Shown: piece by piece, positions 20,566 to 35,500 of the stretch | How the letters are laid out: each line of letters starts with the position of its first letter | Position numbering within the stretch: the stretch's first letter is position 1 | Source of the DNA: Anagrus nilaparvatae | Lineage: Eukaryota; Arthropoda; Insecta; Hymenoptera; Mymaridae | Length of the DNA stretch: 64,000 nucleotides | Assembly (NCBI GenBank): GCA_022575985.1 | Contig: JAKSXM010000007.1 | Coordinates: 27,096,501 to 27,160,500, forward strand | Direction of reading: 5' to 3' | The notes under the pieces: model-generated | The model's database searches: none | Seen by the model: the letters and a program-made list of their open reading frames with translations, nothing else | Told to the model about the DNA's origin: nothing | Position numbers and translations under genes: made by a program

Positions 20566-23500
20566 CTGAAATTATAAAAAAAAAAATTTAATTAATTCTT
20601 TTTTTTACTAAAATCTACAATTTTATTAATCTTTTACTTTTATTCTATTAATATTAGGTTACAATTTATTATTAAATATTAATTAAAGAATATTTTATAT
20701 AATAATAATTTTTCTCATACGATTTTCTTTTAACGATTACATAACAACTTGTTAAAATATTAATTACATTTTTTATTAATTACATTTTTTTATTAAAATA
20801 TTAATTACATTTTATTCTATAGATATAAGTTTACAATTGAAATAAGAAAATTTTCTAAGAAAAAAATTTTATATACGGGTAAAAATGGTAAAAACTTATA
20901 AAAGGTGAAATATTTGCGAAATTCAGCCCACCACGAAAAAACCAGAACTTAAGAAAAAATAAACTTTTCATTTTACGATTTAAATTAACGCAGTTCTCAT
21001 CAAATTAAGGTTTTAAAAATATTCGTCCTAAAAAAAATTGGAATTCTATTGAAAAACGAATGTTTTTGAACTCGGTAGAATTTTCTTACACTACTACCCG
21101 GTGGAGCACCCGGGTACTACGCAGCATTTATTTGTTTAATAAATGTCTTTTAAGTTAAAATATTTTATTTTTGTAGTAAGAATTTAAATTTAAGTGTTAT
21201 TATTGCCATTTTAAAACATAGTTTAATAATTTTTCCTTGAAATTTGAAGATTAGGAAGGGGAAAGGTAACATGAAAAGAGACGCGTAATTTTGGCGTGTG
21301 CGCATTTTTTCATTATAATAAAAGAACAGATGTAAAAACATAAAGTAGGAAAATTAATAATGGTTATAAATATATTCTGCTAGTATCCTTCCAAATTTCA
21401 TGTACATAAATAATATGGTTTGGAAGTTATAAGCATTTTGGTAAAGCGTACATGCGTATTTTTAAAATGGACTCAGACTAATATCTCCTATCTCCGACAA
21501 AATTTTTGGCTAAAAATTTTTTTACATTCTTATAAAGGTCTAACAATTTTTTTACATTCTTATAAAGGTCTAACAATGATGTCTACTTAGGCTCATTGCT
21601 GCAGCTCTTCCCAAATTGGAGAATTTACATGATTACTTTTGGCCGCTAAATATTTTACGAGCATGCATTATAGCTTCGGTCTGAGGCTAAAATCTCCCAT
21701 CTCAGACAAAATTTTTGGCTAAACATTTTTTTACGTACTTATGAATGTCCAACAATGATAAATTTAACAATTCCAAACTTTTAATATATAAAAAAAGCAT
21801 ATATAAGTAGTATAGTACCCGGGTACTCCACCGGGTCAGGAGTGTACTTTTTTTTAACGATTTTATTTTTTATATTTAAACAAATTTTTTTCATGCGCAG
21901 TATGCAAAATTCTATTTAAAATTAGTTGTTTGAAGCTGGCCTAAAAGCTCAGTTCAAAATTTTAAGTCAAATCCGAGAAATCGACAATTTCCGGCCAAAA
22001 TAGTACCAGGTACTCCACCGGGTACATAAGGGTTAAAAAAGAATGATTTCAGTTAATCATTCCTTGAATTCATTTATTTCAGAAAAAAAACCATTCTTAC
22101 ATATTTTGATTTCTTTTGAAAATTTATACTTCACAGATATTCTGAGGCGAAAAATGGTCCAAATATAAGGGTAAAAATGGGTAAACAGACGGTCAAAATA
22201 TGTATTTTATCTTGTGTTTGGGTAAAAAGTAATTTTTGTATGTTTTTTAAGATTTAATAAAGGTTATAATAAAAACAATTGTTTTTGAATTACTTGAGAT
22301 TGAAATATGAGCACAAAGGGCAGCCCTAAAGGGCAAAACACGTAATTTACGTAATAGGATATTGCTCTTAATGGCCATATCTTATTCAGCATGGGTCATA
22401 AAAATAAAAATATTAAAATGTTCAGAAAATTATCCTTTCAAAACTAGGTCGAGACAATTTTTTTACAAACTTAATATTTTCCTTAAAATTTTCCAAAAAC
22501 TGAAAAACCAACTTAGAAATAGCCCGTTTTTGGAGTAGTACAATTATAGCCAAAATTTTTGGTTATAATAAAAAATATATGATTAATTAACCCCTATTTT
22601 GATCTATCTATCTAAGTTTTCCTTCACTCCCCCTCCCCCAGGATCACCCTTTTTAAAATTTAAAAAAATAAAAAATATTTTTTTTGTCATAACTTATTTA
22701 GTATTAATGCTACAGATCTTTAATTAATCTCAAATTCAAGATAATTTTATAAAAAGGATTAAAACAAATGTTTACCTAAAATAGACTGGTGCTGAGATAA
22801 TTGAGGAATAAAACTAATTATCGGTATGTTGTCAAGTACAGCGTCACCTATTACAGGCTGAATTGACTTTGGCATCAGCCAATAAAAATAAGAGAACTTA
22901 AAAAATGATTGATTTTCTACTGGACTTTCATTTAAGCCATTAAACTTTTCTCTAAATAAAGTACTTTTAACATGGAACATGTTCATTGGATGGGGTATTT
23001 GAAAAAGTTTGGCTCGGCAGGGGGGGGGGGTGAAAAATTGACGTTTTTAGGGGGGGTGTGAAAAAGTGACGTTTTTAGGGGAGGGGGGTGAAATGGAATT
23101 AGAATATTTTCGATTTAGGTACTTAGAAGGCCCTGATCAGGCCCTGATAACAACAAGAACTTAGAATACTTTAAGTTCATGGACTTGGGATAATTTATAT
23201 TTCGGGATTTATTGTAATTTCGGTTTTTGGATTTATTACTATTATGAGTAAACATGTTCCATGCTCGTTGGTTGTGTAGTTACACAAACCGGTTATAAAT
23301 TTTTGAGTTACAGCAGAAAAACTAACACAGAAAACGAATTTTAAAGGGTGAAAATAGCAATTTTCCACCCTTCATATCTCCAAGGGAAAGCATTTTCATA
23401 AAAAGTTGTTCAGAGTTTTTTTTCTCACAATTACATAATAATTACGACTTTAGAATTTTTTTTTGATTTTTATAATGCCCTACGGAGGGGGGAAGGGGGG

Positions 23501-26500
23501 GGCTAAATTTGGGTGGGGTGAAATTTTAATTTTATTGCAAACTAATATACATGAATAAATGTTTTGATGGGCAAATATTTGCAAAAACATGCTGTTCGGA
23601 AAAATCCTACCCCTATTGCTTGAAATGCCATACTACATGTTAAGTGAACATGTTCTATGCCCGTTGTTTCTGTGAACACAAAAACTAGTTATAAGTTTTT
23701 TTTTCAGACAAGTAGCCAAGATTTTCGTTTGATGAGGGTTTCGGGGAGGGAGGCTTTAATGTAACATTTCCCCCTTCAAACTACATCCCCTTTACGCTGT
23801 TTTTTTAATTTAAAATAACTCCAAAGAATAAAAATTAACTTTAAAAGAATGAAAAATAGTATGGCGTTATAGAGTTAAATTTGAATTCCAAAGAGACATT
23901 TAACTTTCTGGAACCAAAATAGACCTCAATGCAAATGATTTTCTTAAGAAGTAAAGAACCCTCCTGAAATAAATTATATTTTTCAATCCAACAAATATAA
24001 TTTCGTACAAATATAATTTTCACAAAATTACAGTTTTTACAATGTTTAACGAAAGTAAAAATTTAATTGTTTACAAAATCGATTATGTATTAGAGCAACT
24101 TTAATAAAAAAAAAAAAATGTATTTAGTTTTCCGAAAATTAGGTATTAATTTTGGAAGATATAGTTTAACCTACCGTAAAATTACTCCATTTCATTTACC
24201 CCACCACGGTGGGCTAAACTATATCTTTCGTAATTTTATATACCGCAATAAATTGATTTTTGGTTAATTATGAAAAATTTTCATTTACCTAATTACATAA
24301 TAAATAATTTGTAAATTATTACCTGAACAACATTAATACACATAGACATCAAAGCTAATCCAAAAGTCAAGTAAACCAATGTACCCATCATAACTAATGG
24401 TTCCTGAAAAAAAAATAAGAAAAAAATTAATATTATTTTATATTAATTATTCAAATTCAAGTGCAATGAATAAAAATTTATATTATGATATACGTTAAAT
24501 ATTCATTGTTTGATAAAATAATCAATACGATTTAATTTACTCGAGCATAATAATACACTCTATAAAGCATTCAAATTCATGCAAATATTTGATGTTAAAA
24601 TGATTATGAATTTTATAATGAATAAATTGTTCTTTAAATAATTTTATAAAATGCTGCGGTTCATATTTTGTTTAATTAATTTTATAAGATTTATTATAAA
24701 TGAGTAATTCTTAGTGAAACTTTACTAATGGAAAGGTAAAAGTCAGGGATTTGAAAAAAACTAATTGGGTTGGGTTTGGTATACGTTCATAAGATACCAT
24801 ACCAAATTTTAAGGTTTTAGGTTCAAAGGGTACAAAATGGCGGCTATTTTTCGGTCTTATATGGTTTTTAAAAAAAATCATTTTTAAAAATGACAATTTT
24901 CGATTTCATTTTTTCTACCCTCTGAATAAAGCTGAAAAATGGTTTTCTTGACTATGTCTTATGTAAAATTTCCCGCTGAATCCGAATCTGCCACCAGTTT
25001 TTCAAAAAAACGCCAAGGAAAACCGGAAAATTGGAAAAACTAAGAAAACTAATTTTTTTTCAAACGCAGATTTTTCATACAGTCGTAACTTTTTTTTTTC
25101 CTAACCGGTCTTAAAATTTTTGTTTTTGTATGCACTTATTACTTAAAAAAAATTTTTCAGAGTATTTGCCTTTTAAGTACTTAAAAATCCATTTCAATAT
25201 TTCCCATTTTCACGAAATTTTCCATTTTCAATTTTCCGGATTTCCTTGTCACCAAATGAAAATTTTGACCAAATTTTCGGATTCCTCGAGAAATTTTACT
25301 AAAGACCCCCTTTTTTGAAAAGTTTTGGATGTTTCCATAACGCTATAGAAATAAAAGAAATAGCAAAATACTGAATAACTACAAAATACGACAATGTTAT
25401 AAAATAGGGTTTTTTCGTAATCTTTAATTCAATGCTGCAACCTCGACAGTTAACCAAAATACTTCCAATTGGTCTAATTTTTTTCGTATAAGTGTCACCT
25501 TTCAATTCTCGTACACCACGATTTTTTTTAATTAATTCTCTCACGGCGATAGTCAATAAACCAAACGCCTATTCTTACCCCAAAATGACCAATTTTTAAA
25601 TTGCTGCCAAAATTCTAATTTTTGATAGAAATGGGTTCTGTAGGCCTTGAAAATTGTTTACAAGCACTAAGTTTCCAAAAAATTTTTACTCGTTGTTTTA
25701 TAGTTATTTGTTTCGCAGATATGATAATTTAAATTCAGAGTCCCATTTTTAGGGTTTTTAGAAAAAAAGTCAATTTTAATCTTTATCTTTAATAAGGGGG
25801 TATCTTAGAAATTATTTAATGAAATAAGACGAGTAAAAATTTTTTGGAAACTTAGTGCTTGTAGAAAATTTTCAAGGCCTACATAACCCATTTCTATCAA
25901 AAATTAGAATTTTGGCAGCAGTTTAAAAATTGGTCATTTTGGGGTAAGAATAGGCGTTCGGTTTATTGACTATCGCCGTGAGAGAATGAATTAAAAAAAA
26001 TTGCGGTGTACGAGAATTGAAAGGTGACACTTATACAAAAAAAATGAGACCAATTGGAAGTATTTTGGTTAACTGTCGAGGTTGCAGCTTTGAATTAAAG
26101 ATTACGAAAAAACCCTATTTTATAACATTGTCGTAATTTGTAGTTATTCAGTATTTTGCTATTTCTTTTATTTCTATAGCGTTATGGAAACATCCAAAAC
26201 TTTTCAAAAAAGGGGGTCTTTAGTAAAATTTCTCGAGGAATCCGAAAATTTGGTCAAAATTTTCATTAGGTGACAAGGAAATCCGGAAAATTAAAAATGG
26301 AAAATTTCGTGAAAATGGGAAATATTGAAATGGATTTTTAAGTACTTAAAAGGCAAATACTCTGAAAAATTTTTTTTTTATTAAAAAGTACATACAAAAA
26401 CAAAAATTTTAAGACCGGTTAGGAAAAAAAAAAGTTACGACTGTATGAAAAATCTGCGTTTGAAAAAAAATGAGTTTTCTTAGTTTTTCCAATTTTCCGG

Positions 26501-29500
26501 TTTTCCTTGGCGTTTTTTTGAAAAACTGGTGGCAGATTCGGATTCAGCGGGAAATTTTACATAAGATATAGTCAAGAAAACCATTTTTTAGCTTTATTCA
26601 GAGCGTAGAAAAAATGAAATCGAAAATTGTCATTTTTAAAAATGATTTTTTTTAAAAACTATATAAGACCGAAAAATAGACGCCATTTTGTACCCTTTGA
26701 ACCGAAAACCTTAAAATTTGGTATTGTATCTTATGAACGAATACCAAACCCAACCCAATTAGTTTTTTTCAAATCCCCGACTTTTACCTTTCCATTAGTA
26801 AAGTTTCACTAAGAATTACTCAAATAATAAACACGATCTACATGGAACTAAATATCGTACAAATTTTTTCAATAATAATTATTCTGTGTGACAAAGGGAG
26901 GCTCAGTCGTCAGAAACACGGATAACAAAAATGAAAAAAGTGTTTATTATTTATAATAAACTCATCAAATTCATTTAATTAATTGGAACGAAAAACAGAA
27001 TACTGTTTTCTCATTATTACATATTTTATTTAATATTTTGAACTCAATTAATAAAAAATTTTTCAAATATCCTTGGTTTAAAATTATATAAAATTTATAA
27101 ATTTAAAAAATGAAAAAAAGCCTTTTTTCATCAACATAAAGTGCACATTTTTATTATTGTCTTGTTAAATGTGGTTAATAAAAATTATCTTACCATCTAT
27201 AATTTCGGCGTTATTATGAAAAGCATAAAAAGATTTTGATTATTAATTAATGAAAAATAATTCTGTTATTATTATTATTATTTTAAAAAAATAAAATAAA
27301 ATTCATGCTTTAATTTTTATTAAAATATTAGTCATTTTTTTAATTATTTTATTTAAGTGCACAGTATAATGAATACAATATTACTACCGTATAGTAATCT
27401 CACTACGATTTAGTAATATTACTACGATTTTTAGTAAATTTACTACACTTGTAGTACATTCCCAAACACCCCCGGTAGAGCTGCATTGGTTGAATATTTA
27501 ACCATGTGATTGAAAAGCAGCTCTACCGCAGATGTCTGGGTGAAATGTTAATAAATTTTAAAATGACTACATTTGTAGTAATATTGTTTTCATTATTTTT
27601 TACTGTGTGGCTAATTTTATTTTTATATCAATAGAAGTTTAGTTAAATATATAAATTTAAATTTTCACTTTTTTTCTAAATACCTTAATTTTAATTAAAT
27701 AGATCACTTTTTTATCCTACTTTTTTTTTTAATTCAATTTGAAATTGAACAAAAGACAATATAATAATCTTATTTTGGTTAGAGTTAATTTTATCTGCAA
27801 AATTCTAGCAAATAGAAAACGAAAAATATGTTTTTTTTTTAAATGGATTTTCGAAGAAACTAAAAATTTACTGATATTCAATAAAATTAACCATAATTAG
27901 TAAATAATTATTTTATACACACATACAAAAAATGTGTTTAACAATTTAATAATTTAATTTATAAACAAGTGAAAAAATTCTGTACTAATTAATCGCACTG
28001 CAATTAAGTTTTGCATGTCAGTACACAATAAAAACTTTTAAAAAAAATGTTCTTAATTAAAATTTTTATGTACTATGACTTAATATAAACTCTAATTAGT
28101 TTTAATGGATAATTCTTTTATTTTAAAATTTATGAATAATTAAAATGATGATAACAAAGTTCTTAAAATTCTCAGTAGTTGAAGGTGAATTATGAAATTT
28201 AATTAAAGGAATATACTTTTTAAAACTGTAAGAGGCCAAGAAATTTTAATTTCTAATTACATAAAAAAAAAATTGGAGCTATTTTGGAATTTTATAAAAA
28301 AAGCACCTCAACAATTTTACTACATCATATTGCTTTATAACGAGGAAATTCAAGAATATTTTGGCCATTAAATAAATAATTTAAAAAATCTTTCTCTCTA
28401 TTTTGAATCAAGGCCTCAATATTCCAAATTACTGATTTTAAGTACGCATGTCGAACCAAATATTCCAGACTATCCTAATTTTAAAAACTAATTATTTAAA
28501 AATACTGTTAATGAAAAAAAAATTAAATTAAAATAAAAATCAAAATTTACCGTAGGAACATAATCTCCAAATCCAATAGTACTCATTGATATGAAAACAA
28601 AATAAAAACTCTCAAAAAATCCCCAATCCATAAAAAATTGATATATCATAGCACCAATAAATATGTAAATGAGTAATATGCTAAAAGCAACAGATATTGG
28701 TAAATTAAATTCATCATCAATAGTAAATGTTGACATTGCTGGTGTACAAGGTGTTTCTGGTTGTTGTATGTTATTATCATCATTATTTAATGATTGTTTT
28801 TGTTTTTCCATTTCTTCTATTTCATCTGGTGTCATTTGTGATGGACGTCTAAGTTTTGCTAAATCGTATACTAATTCTACACCTTTCATCACATCCTGTA
28901 TTATTAAACAAATGAAGAAATAAAAATTTACATTTCGATATGTGCTTTTTGAATAAATTTAAATAAAATTTGAATAAATCAGAAAATTATTCAAAATTAT
29001 AATAAAATTTTCATATTATCATATTTATTTTATTAAAACTTACTTGAATTGGTTCTGTATAACGAACTTGTCTGCAACTTCCAGTGTAATATAATCTACG
29101 TACAAAAGCCCATAAAAATTTAATACCTCTTGTAAATAATCTACCAAAATCAGCCAATATTATAAGAAACATTGGAATACCAAATATTGCATAAACTATT
29201 GTTAATGCTCTGCCAGTCATTGTGCTTGGTGCTATATGCCCGTACCCTAATGATTGGAGAAAAAAAATTATTTTTAGATAAATATATATAATATAAGTTT
29301 TAATTATTTATAAATTATTGCATAAATACATATTTTTTTAGTTAGAAAGATAATTCATAGAATTCTATGAATCTGAAATATTAAATGGGTTAAAAATGAA
29401 AATTTGAGGTAAGATTAAAACTAATTAATATTTTTGTTCTAGCAGTTACGTTTGTTAATTTTCTAAGCAGTAAAAAATCGTTTACACGTTAAAAAACGCT

Positions 29501-32500
29501 TTACCCAAATGACACCTATAATTCCCCACTCACCAACAGTAGTAACAACAGTAATACAATAAACAACAGCATTTAAAAAACTCCAACTTCTTGATCCACT
29601 ATATGACTGTACACCAGCTTCATGTGCTTCATGTAATTGTTCTTCAAAATCCATAAGTTTTCTTCTAGCCATACTTTTCCAATCATCTTCTCTTAAATTA
29701 TGACTAAACTGCCATAAGTTATCGATAAAATCACGTTTAACACGTTTAACACCACATTTATAATATGATTCAAAAGCACCTTCGGTAAAACGAAATATAA
29801 AACCACCAAGACCACAATATAGAAAACCTAGAAATAGTTCAGCCATACATAAATTTCTTAATTCATATAATATTGAGACTTCTTGTGGATTTTGACGACA
29901 AAATTCACGAAGTTCAAATGGAAAATAAAGCATATTTTTAAATAAATTAAATAAAGTTGGTTTATGTGGTTTTATTGGAATAATTTCTTTTACTTCGATC
30001 TTTTTTTCTTTTACTTTTTTATCTTCATTGGCTGTTTCGTCATTTTTTCTTGAAAACCATGAAAACCAAGATTTTTTAGTTTCCTTAACTTCAGCTTCTT
30101 TAACCTCTTCATCTTTTTTTACTTGACTATCATCTCGTCTTCGTCTTCGTAAATTTGCCTCTCGATCACGTCTACTTCTTGGAACATCATCGTAGTCAGT
30201 ATCTTTATAATCATAACGTGCTTTACGTGCTTTAGAAAGATCTTCCAAAAGCTTTTCATTATCTAAAACAATAATTTGCTTTTGACTTCTTGTTGATGGC
30301 GAACGACTTAAACGTTGATAATTATCATCATCATTTGGTACAGATAATGGACGACCTGATGGAGATGGTATACGTCTTCGAGAGCTTCGGTTATCAACTG
30401 ATAATTCGTTGTTATCGGGCTAAAATTTTATTTATTCTTAGATTGTACACTAAAAAAAAATCCGCCTGCCGCAAGCGGAAATATCCTCCTTGTGGCTAGT
30501 AAAAATATTTTTCCTTGATTAAAAAATTGCAAATGACTTGAAACGCAAAGAAAATTAAAAATTATTTAAAAATTTTTTTCTTTCTTTTTAAAAACAATTT
30601 TTTTTTTCTCATCGTACTGCTGCTTGCATACTCCAAACGAGCAACAAATTTTTTTTTTTAATTTTCTTTATTTTTAGGTCATTGTCATTCGTTTAAGCAA
30701 GAAAAAAAAATTCCGCTAGCCTCCCAGAGCTATGTATTTAGCCTCCCTGCCCCATCGAAATTTTTTTTTCACCAAAAAATATAAAGTTCAAAGAAAAATT
30801 CAAGTCTGGTTAGAAGATTTTTAACTAATAGGCATTTGAGAAATCGACTATTGAAAAAAAACAGTCTATCTTAACAATTTTTCGCAAATGCGCTGCTCAA
30901 AAAAGTTTTTGACCCCAGAATCAGATAGTCAGAGAAATTTCCTATCCGGATTTAAGAAGAAAAATTTTTTATGTTAATGAGTGTTTTTAACAGAAAAAAT
31001 AAACAAAATTATCCCTCATTTTTCTTACTTTTTGTATAAGAGTCCAAAACACAAAAATGGCTGCCGAAAATTGAGATTTCATTCTGAGAGGCTAAAATTG
31101 GGCTGGTGTCTTATTTTTAATAGCATTTTCAGAAAAAAACTTTTTGGGGCAGTTTTGAAGACCCGACCATACATTTTATACAAGCTTCATTTAAATCTAC
31201 CCATGTAATAATTTAGACTTTTCTTATAGAGTAATTATGAATAGTTATTAATTTTGAAGTTATTCTTTAGATTTTCGATGCATGCACACTTTAAAAAATA
31301 ATCTGCTTGCGGAAACCGATGCTTTTTAAGTTTTGCATAATAGAATAGAATAGAATAGAATAGCAGTTTATTTGTCTAGAGACAAAATTGTGAATATACA
31401 TATGAGATATAGCAGTCTTTTACATAGTATTTTAAGTAAATATATAAAATTTAAAATGTTATCACATAATCATATAAAGTTATAACAAATAAATAAATTT
31501 CAACAAAATATAATTTTTTGACAAAGTTAAAGTCTAGTATATACATTAATTTACATTTTTAGAGAAAGCACATAAATTAGCATGTTTCTGATATTTTTGG
31601 TGTAGTGCATGTAATGGATTACTCTGGATCGAGTGAGAGTAGATGTTTGCGTAGTGCCGCTTTAAAGGAGTTTAAGCTAGGCAAGAATCTGATGTCAGAA
31701 GGTATTGAGTTCCAGAAAATTGCCCCCTGCAGTTGGAAAGAGGAAGACCCACAATCCTTTATTGCAGGGAGGGATAGCTCTTTAGTGCGCGAACTTCCTC
31801 TGGCATTGTCTTTAGGCACGTATTTAATAAAAAGATTAGTTAAATAAGGCGGCTGTTGTAAGCGAAAAATTTTATAAATGAGTATACTAAGCAATTAATA
31901 GCAATTAATAATAGCAATTAATAGTAACTAATAGCAATTTTGTCGCTATGGATATTATTAAATTGTATTTAAAATTTCGCTATTTTCGCACGAAGCCTTC
32001 AAAAAATACAAAATTTTCTATACATAGAAAGTCTGAAGCCCGAATTTTATTTGTGTCGCGTGAATTATTGGGTAATTAATTATTTTTAGAGTTTTAAACT
32101 TACTTTGAAACCCAAAATAAAACTCTACGGTAAATTTTCTACTTGATACTAAAAAAAAAGTAACTTTTACTATAAGAATAAGCCTTAGAGAGCAAAAATA
32201 AGAAACTTCCAAAAAAAATTGTCAAAATAATGAAAATAGCTGCCTAAGATAAAAAACAGTATAGGGAGTTATTTTTAGACGCACTTTTGGAAATAAATAT
32301 TTTGGGTGAATTTGTGTGAACGGGTCTAGTTAACGTGGAGTCTCCAATATACTTATTAAAATTAAAAACAGATTTTAATTAAAATGTTACTGCCTGAAAA
32401 ATTACTTTAGGTAAATTAAGTTATAATATAAGAATAGAATTTTATTTTGTTTTAAAAGATAAAAAAGTAAAATCTTCTGCTTTTCTTTATCAAGAATTTT

Positions 32501-35500
32501 ATTTTTGTTGACATATCTTTGAAGTACTTTTTCGTTAAATATTTTTGTATGTCAGTAAAATTTTTAACATAGTTTTTTATTTTTTTCACATTCCTAATAA
32601 AAATTTTATTATTTGCATAATTTTTTTATGAACTTACAATAAATATTGAAAAAAAATTGATTTAAATTAAAAAGCATTATCATACGAAGCAAGGGCACTG
32701 AAATAGTTGTCCCAGGTAAACTGTTAATTTTTGGGTTGAACCCGATTTTTGAATTCAATATGGAGTTTGGGAGACAACTGTTAACTTGCATTGTAAATAT
32801 TAAAAGGAAAAAATGCCCCCCGGGCGTGAAACTGGCAGAATCTGAAAAAAAAAAAAGATTTTTGAGGTTTGTACAAGATTTATTATGTGAAAATAGTTTC
32901 AGAGAGACAAAATTAAATCAGGAGTAAAAATTAATCCTGAGGGTTGAAATTGCCTGCCAGGGTAAAATTGTTAGTACATATGAGAATAAAAATTCAATTT
33001 CTGAGGATTTTGAAGGGTTTTATGTTCTGGGAGACAAATGCCGTGTCCCAGTGTAAATATTAATCCATAGGGCAAAAACTTTTAATAATTTAAATTATAG
33101 TTAATAATTTAAAATTATACTGAGTAAAATTTGATTAAATTTAAATAAACAAATTTAAATAAAAATCATATAACAATTCACGCTCCCATTACCTATGCTG
33201 TATGAACCTAGTTTAAAAAACAAGTAATGTATTATTTTCAACAAAAAATACTCTGTTTGCTATACAAGCTGAATTATACTTAACGCAAGTACAATTTATT
33301 TTCATTGTAGTAGAAAAGAATTTCATTCCCTTAGGGAATATTTTTTATGAATCTGTTCCATTCGTTTACTAAATAATAATATTCACCGTAAATAGCAAAA
33401 CCCCGACTTTTCAATGAATAAGGTATATTATTCATAGGGATCGTCAATATTTTAATAACTTGAAAAAAATTTTAAGTACTTAAAAAGCTTCTTAAGTAAA
33501 AAAATTTAATGTATAACTATAAAAAATTTAACTTAAAAGAAACATAGAAATTATAAATTTATAAAGTTATAAGTAGTAGTATCCTGTTTTAGTCAGACAA
33601 CCTTAAAGGATATACTACTATAATTTAAATTTAAGTAGTAACATCCTGAATAAGTCAGACATCCTTAGAGAATGAAAGTTTTTATACTTCAACTAGCATT
33701 TAATTAGCGTATAACTTTCACGCGCACAAGTAGTAATTTACAACATTATTTTTTATTTACGCTTTTCGTACGCATTTATATGTTTTAGTAGAGGCAAATT
33801 CGAATAAGCTCGATTTAGATGCATTTTTTGTGAAATGAAGTGCATCGGTTAATTCGGTACTCGACAGTTGTAGGTAACATATGCGCAAAGCTAATAAAAA
33901 CTTGTTAAATACACTATAAAAAGTAACTTTCTTAGATTTACAAAAAAAAATAGAATTTTTTCGAAAAATTAGTGAATTTTCAAAAATTTTTGTAAATATT
34001 CGATAGTATATTATCGAAAAATTCGAGAATTCTCGATTTTTTTTTGTTATTTTACGAAAAAATTTGTAAATTCACAACTATTTTTTGGAAATTTACAACT
34101 ATTTTTTGTAAATTTTCGAAAAAAAATTGTATCAATTTTTCATGCGAATTCACAAAAAAAATCGAGAATACTCGAATTTTCTGTTAATATACTAAATTTA
34201 GTAAATGTACGATTTTTTTCGAATATTTACAAATTTTTTCGAAAATTTACTAATTTTTTGAAAATGTTATACATAATTTTTTTGTTAATATAAGAAAGTT
34301 ACTTTTTACAGTGTACATTGAATCTAATAAAGGTCAAATATTGAAAATTACAGATTTTTTTTCAAGGAATGATTTTGCACAAAATTTTATTTGTTTAGTA
34401 AGTGCAGGTTGAAAAAGAAAATTGTCCAGAAAAAAAAAATTTTTTAATGTTTGGTGTTGCATTTTTGCATAGCAAAAAATTTTTTTTATGATTTTTTAAT
34501 CTTTCTTTATTTAAAAGGACTTATATAACTTTTTGTAAATGGGCTCAATCATTGAGTAATTATTAGAATCGCCATTTTTATTTTATTTTTTTGCGATACA
34601 TATTGATCGAGATTTACTAATTCTGAGCTAAAAACTAATTTTTCAATTTTTTCGTAGAGTTATCCATGTATGTACAACATTCCTATGTGTAACTGCATTT
34701 TATAAAAGTAACATAATTTTAGTCAGAAATCTGCATAGTTTGCAAAAATAACATCTGTTCACTTTACTGAGTTAACGATGGGATACTTAACAATATTTAT
34801 AACTGCGGTACATACGAAGTTTCTCAGGTATTTTCTCAATTAGAAAAAATGCATGATGATAAGATATAGTCTTTCACTATGTAAGGGTACATAGAGGGCC
34901 TCATGCGCACGAGACTTAAATTAAACTTTGTCGTGCACATAATTATTAGAAGTATATTTTGGAGTTGGTAGAGTAGGAGCAATGTAGGCGCCAGTAAAAC
35001 TCTGGCTTCTCAATAGTACAGACGTATTATAATAATAAAACATAATTGTCAAATTAAATAAAGTGCTTATTTGAGTTAGCCTAACTCCTTCCTACATCCA
35101 GCCTGGTTTCCTAGTTTCCCAGATATTGGTGTTTGAAGTATCATAAATTAGCTAGGTGGCGACCGTAAACAGTTTGGGTATTTTCTGTACCCTAACAACT
35201 AGTTTACCTTATTGCAAAACCTGGAGTTGTAAGATTTGATTTCAAAACCTAGATACATAAATATTAATGATGTTTGCTGCGAATTCACATATATGTACTA
35301 CGGACAACCGGAAGATGCTTAATATACCGGGATTCAACATCAAATATTACAACTCCAGGTTTACCAACGAGATAACCTAGTGAAAGATTACCTTCTCATC
35401 AAGCATCTTTCCTAAATGAGAAATTACCTGAAAAATTTAGTATGTTCCACTAAAAAATATTTTGAAGACTTTCAAGGCTAAATTAGGAAAATTTACTAAA

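Noticed and set aside
24711..24896. 61-codon frame duplicated in both palindrome arms
   Set aside because: Same reason; useful only as a measure of arm identity.
25299..25556. 85-codon - frame in the 2.1-kb palindrome
   Set aside because: Mirrored in the other arm; exists because the arms are alike, no recognisable domain.
31605..31847. 80-codon + frame
   Set aside because: Shadow of the LINE C-terminus on the opposite strand.
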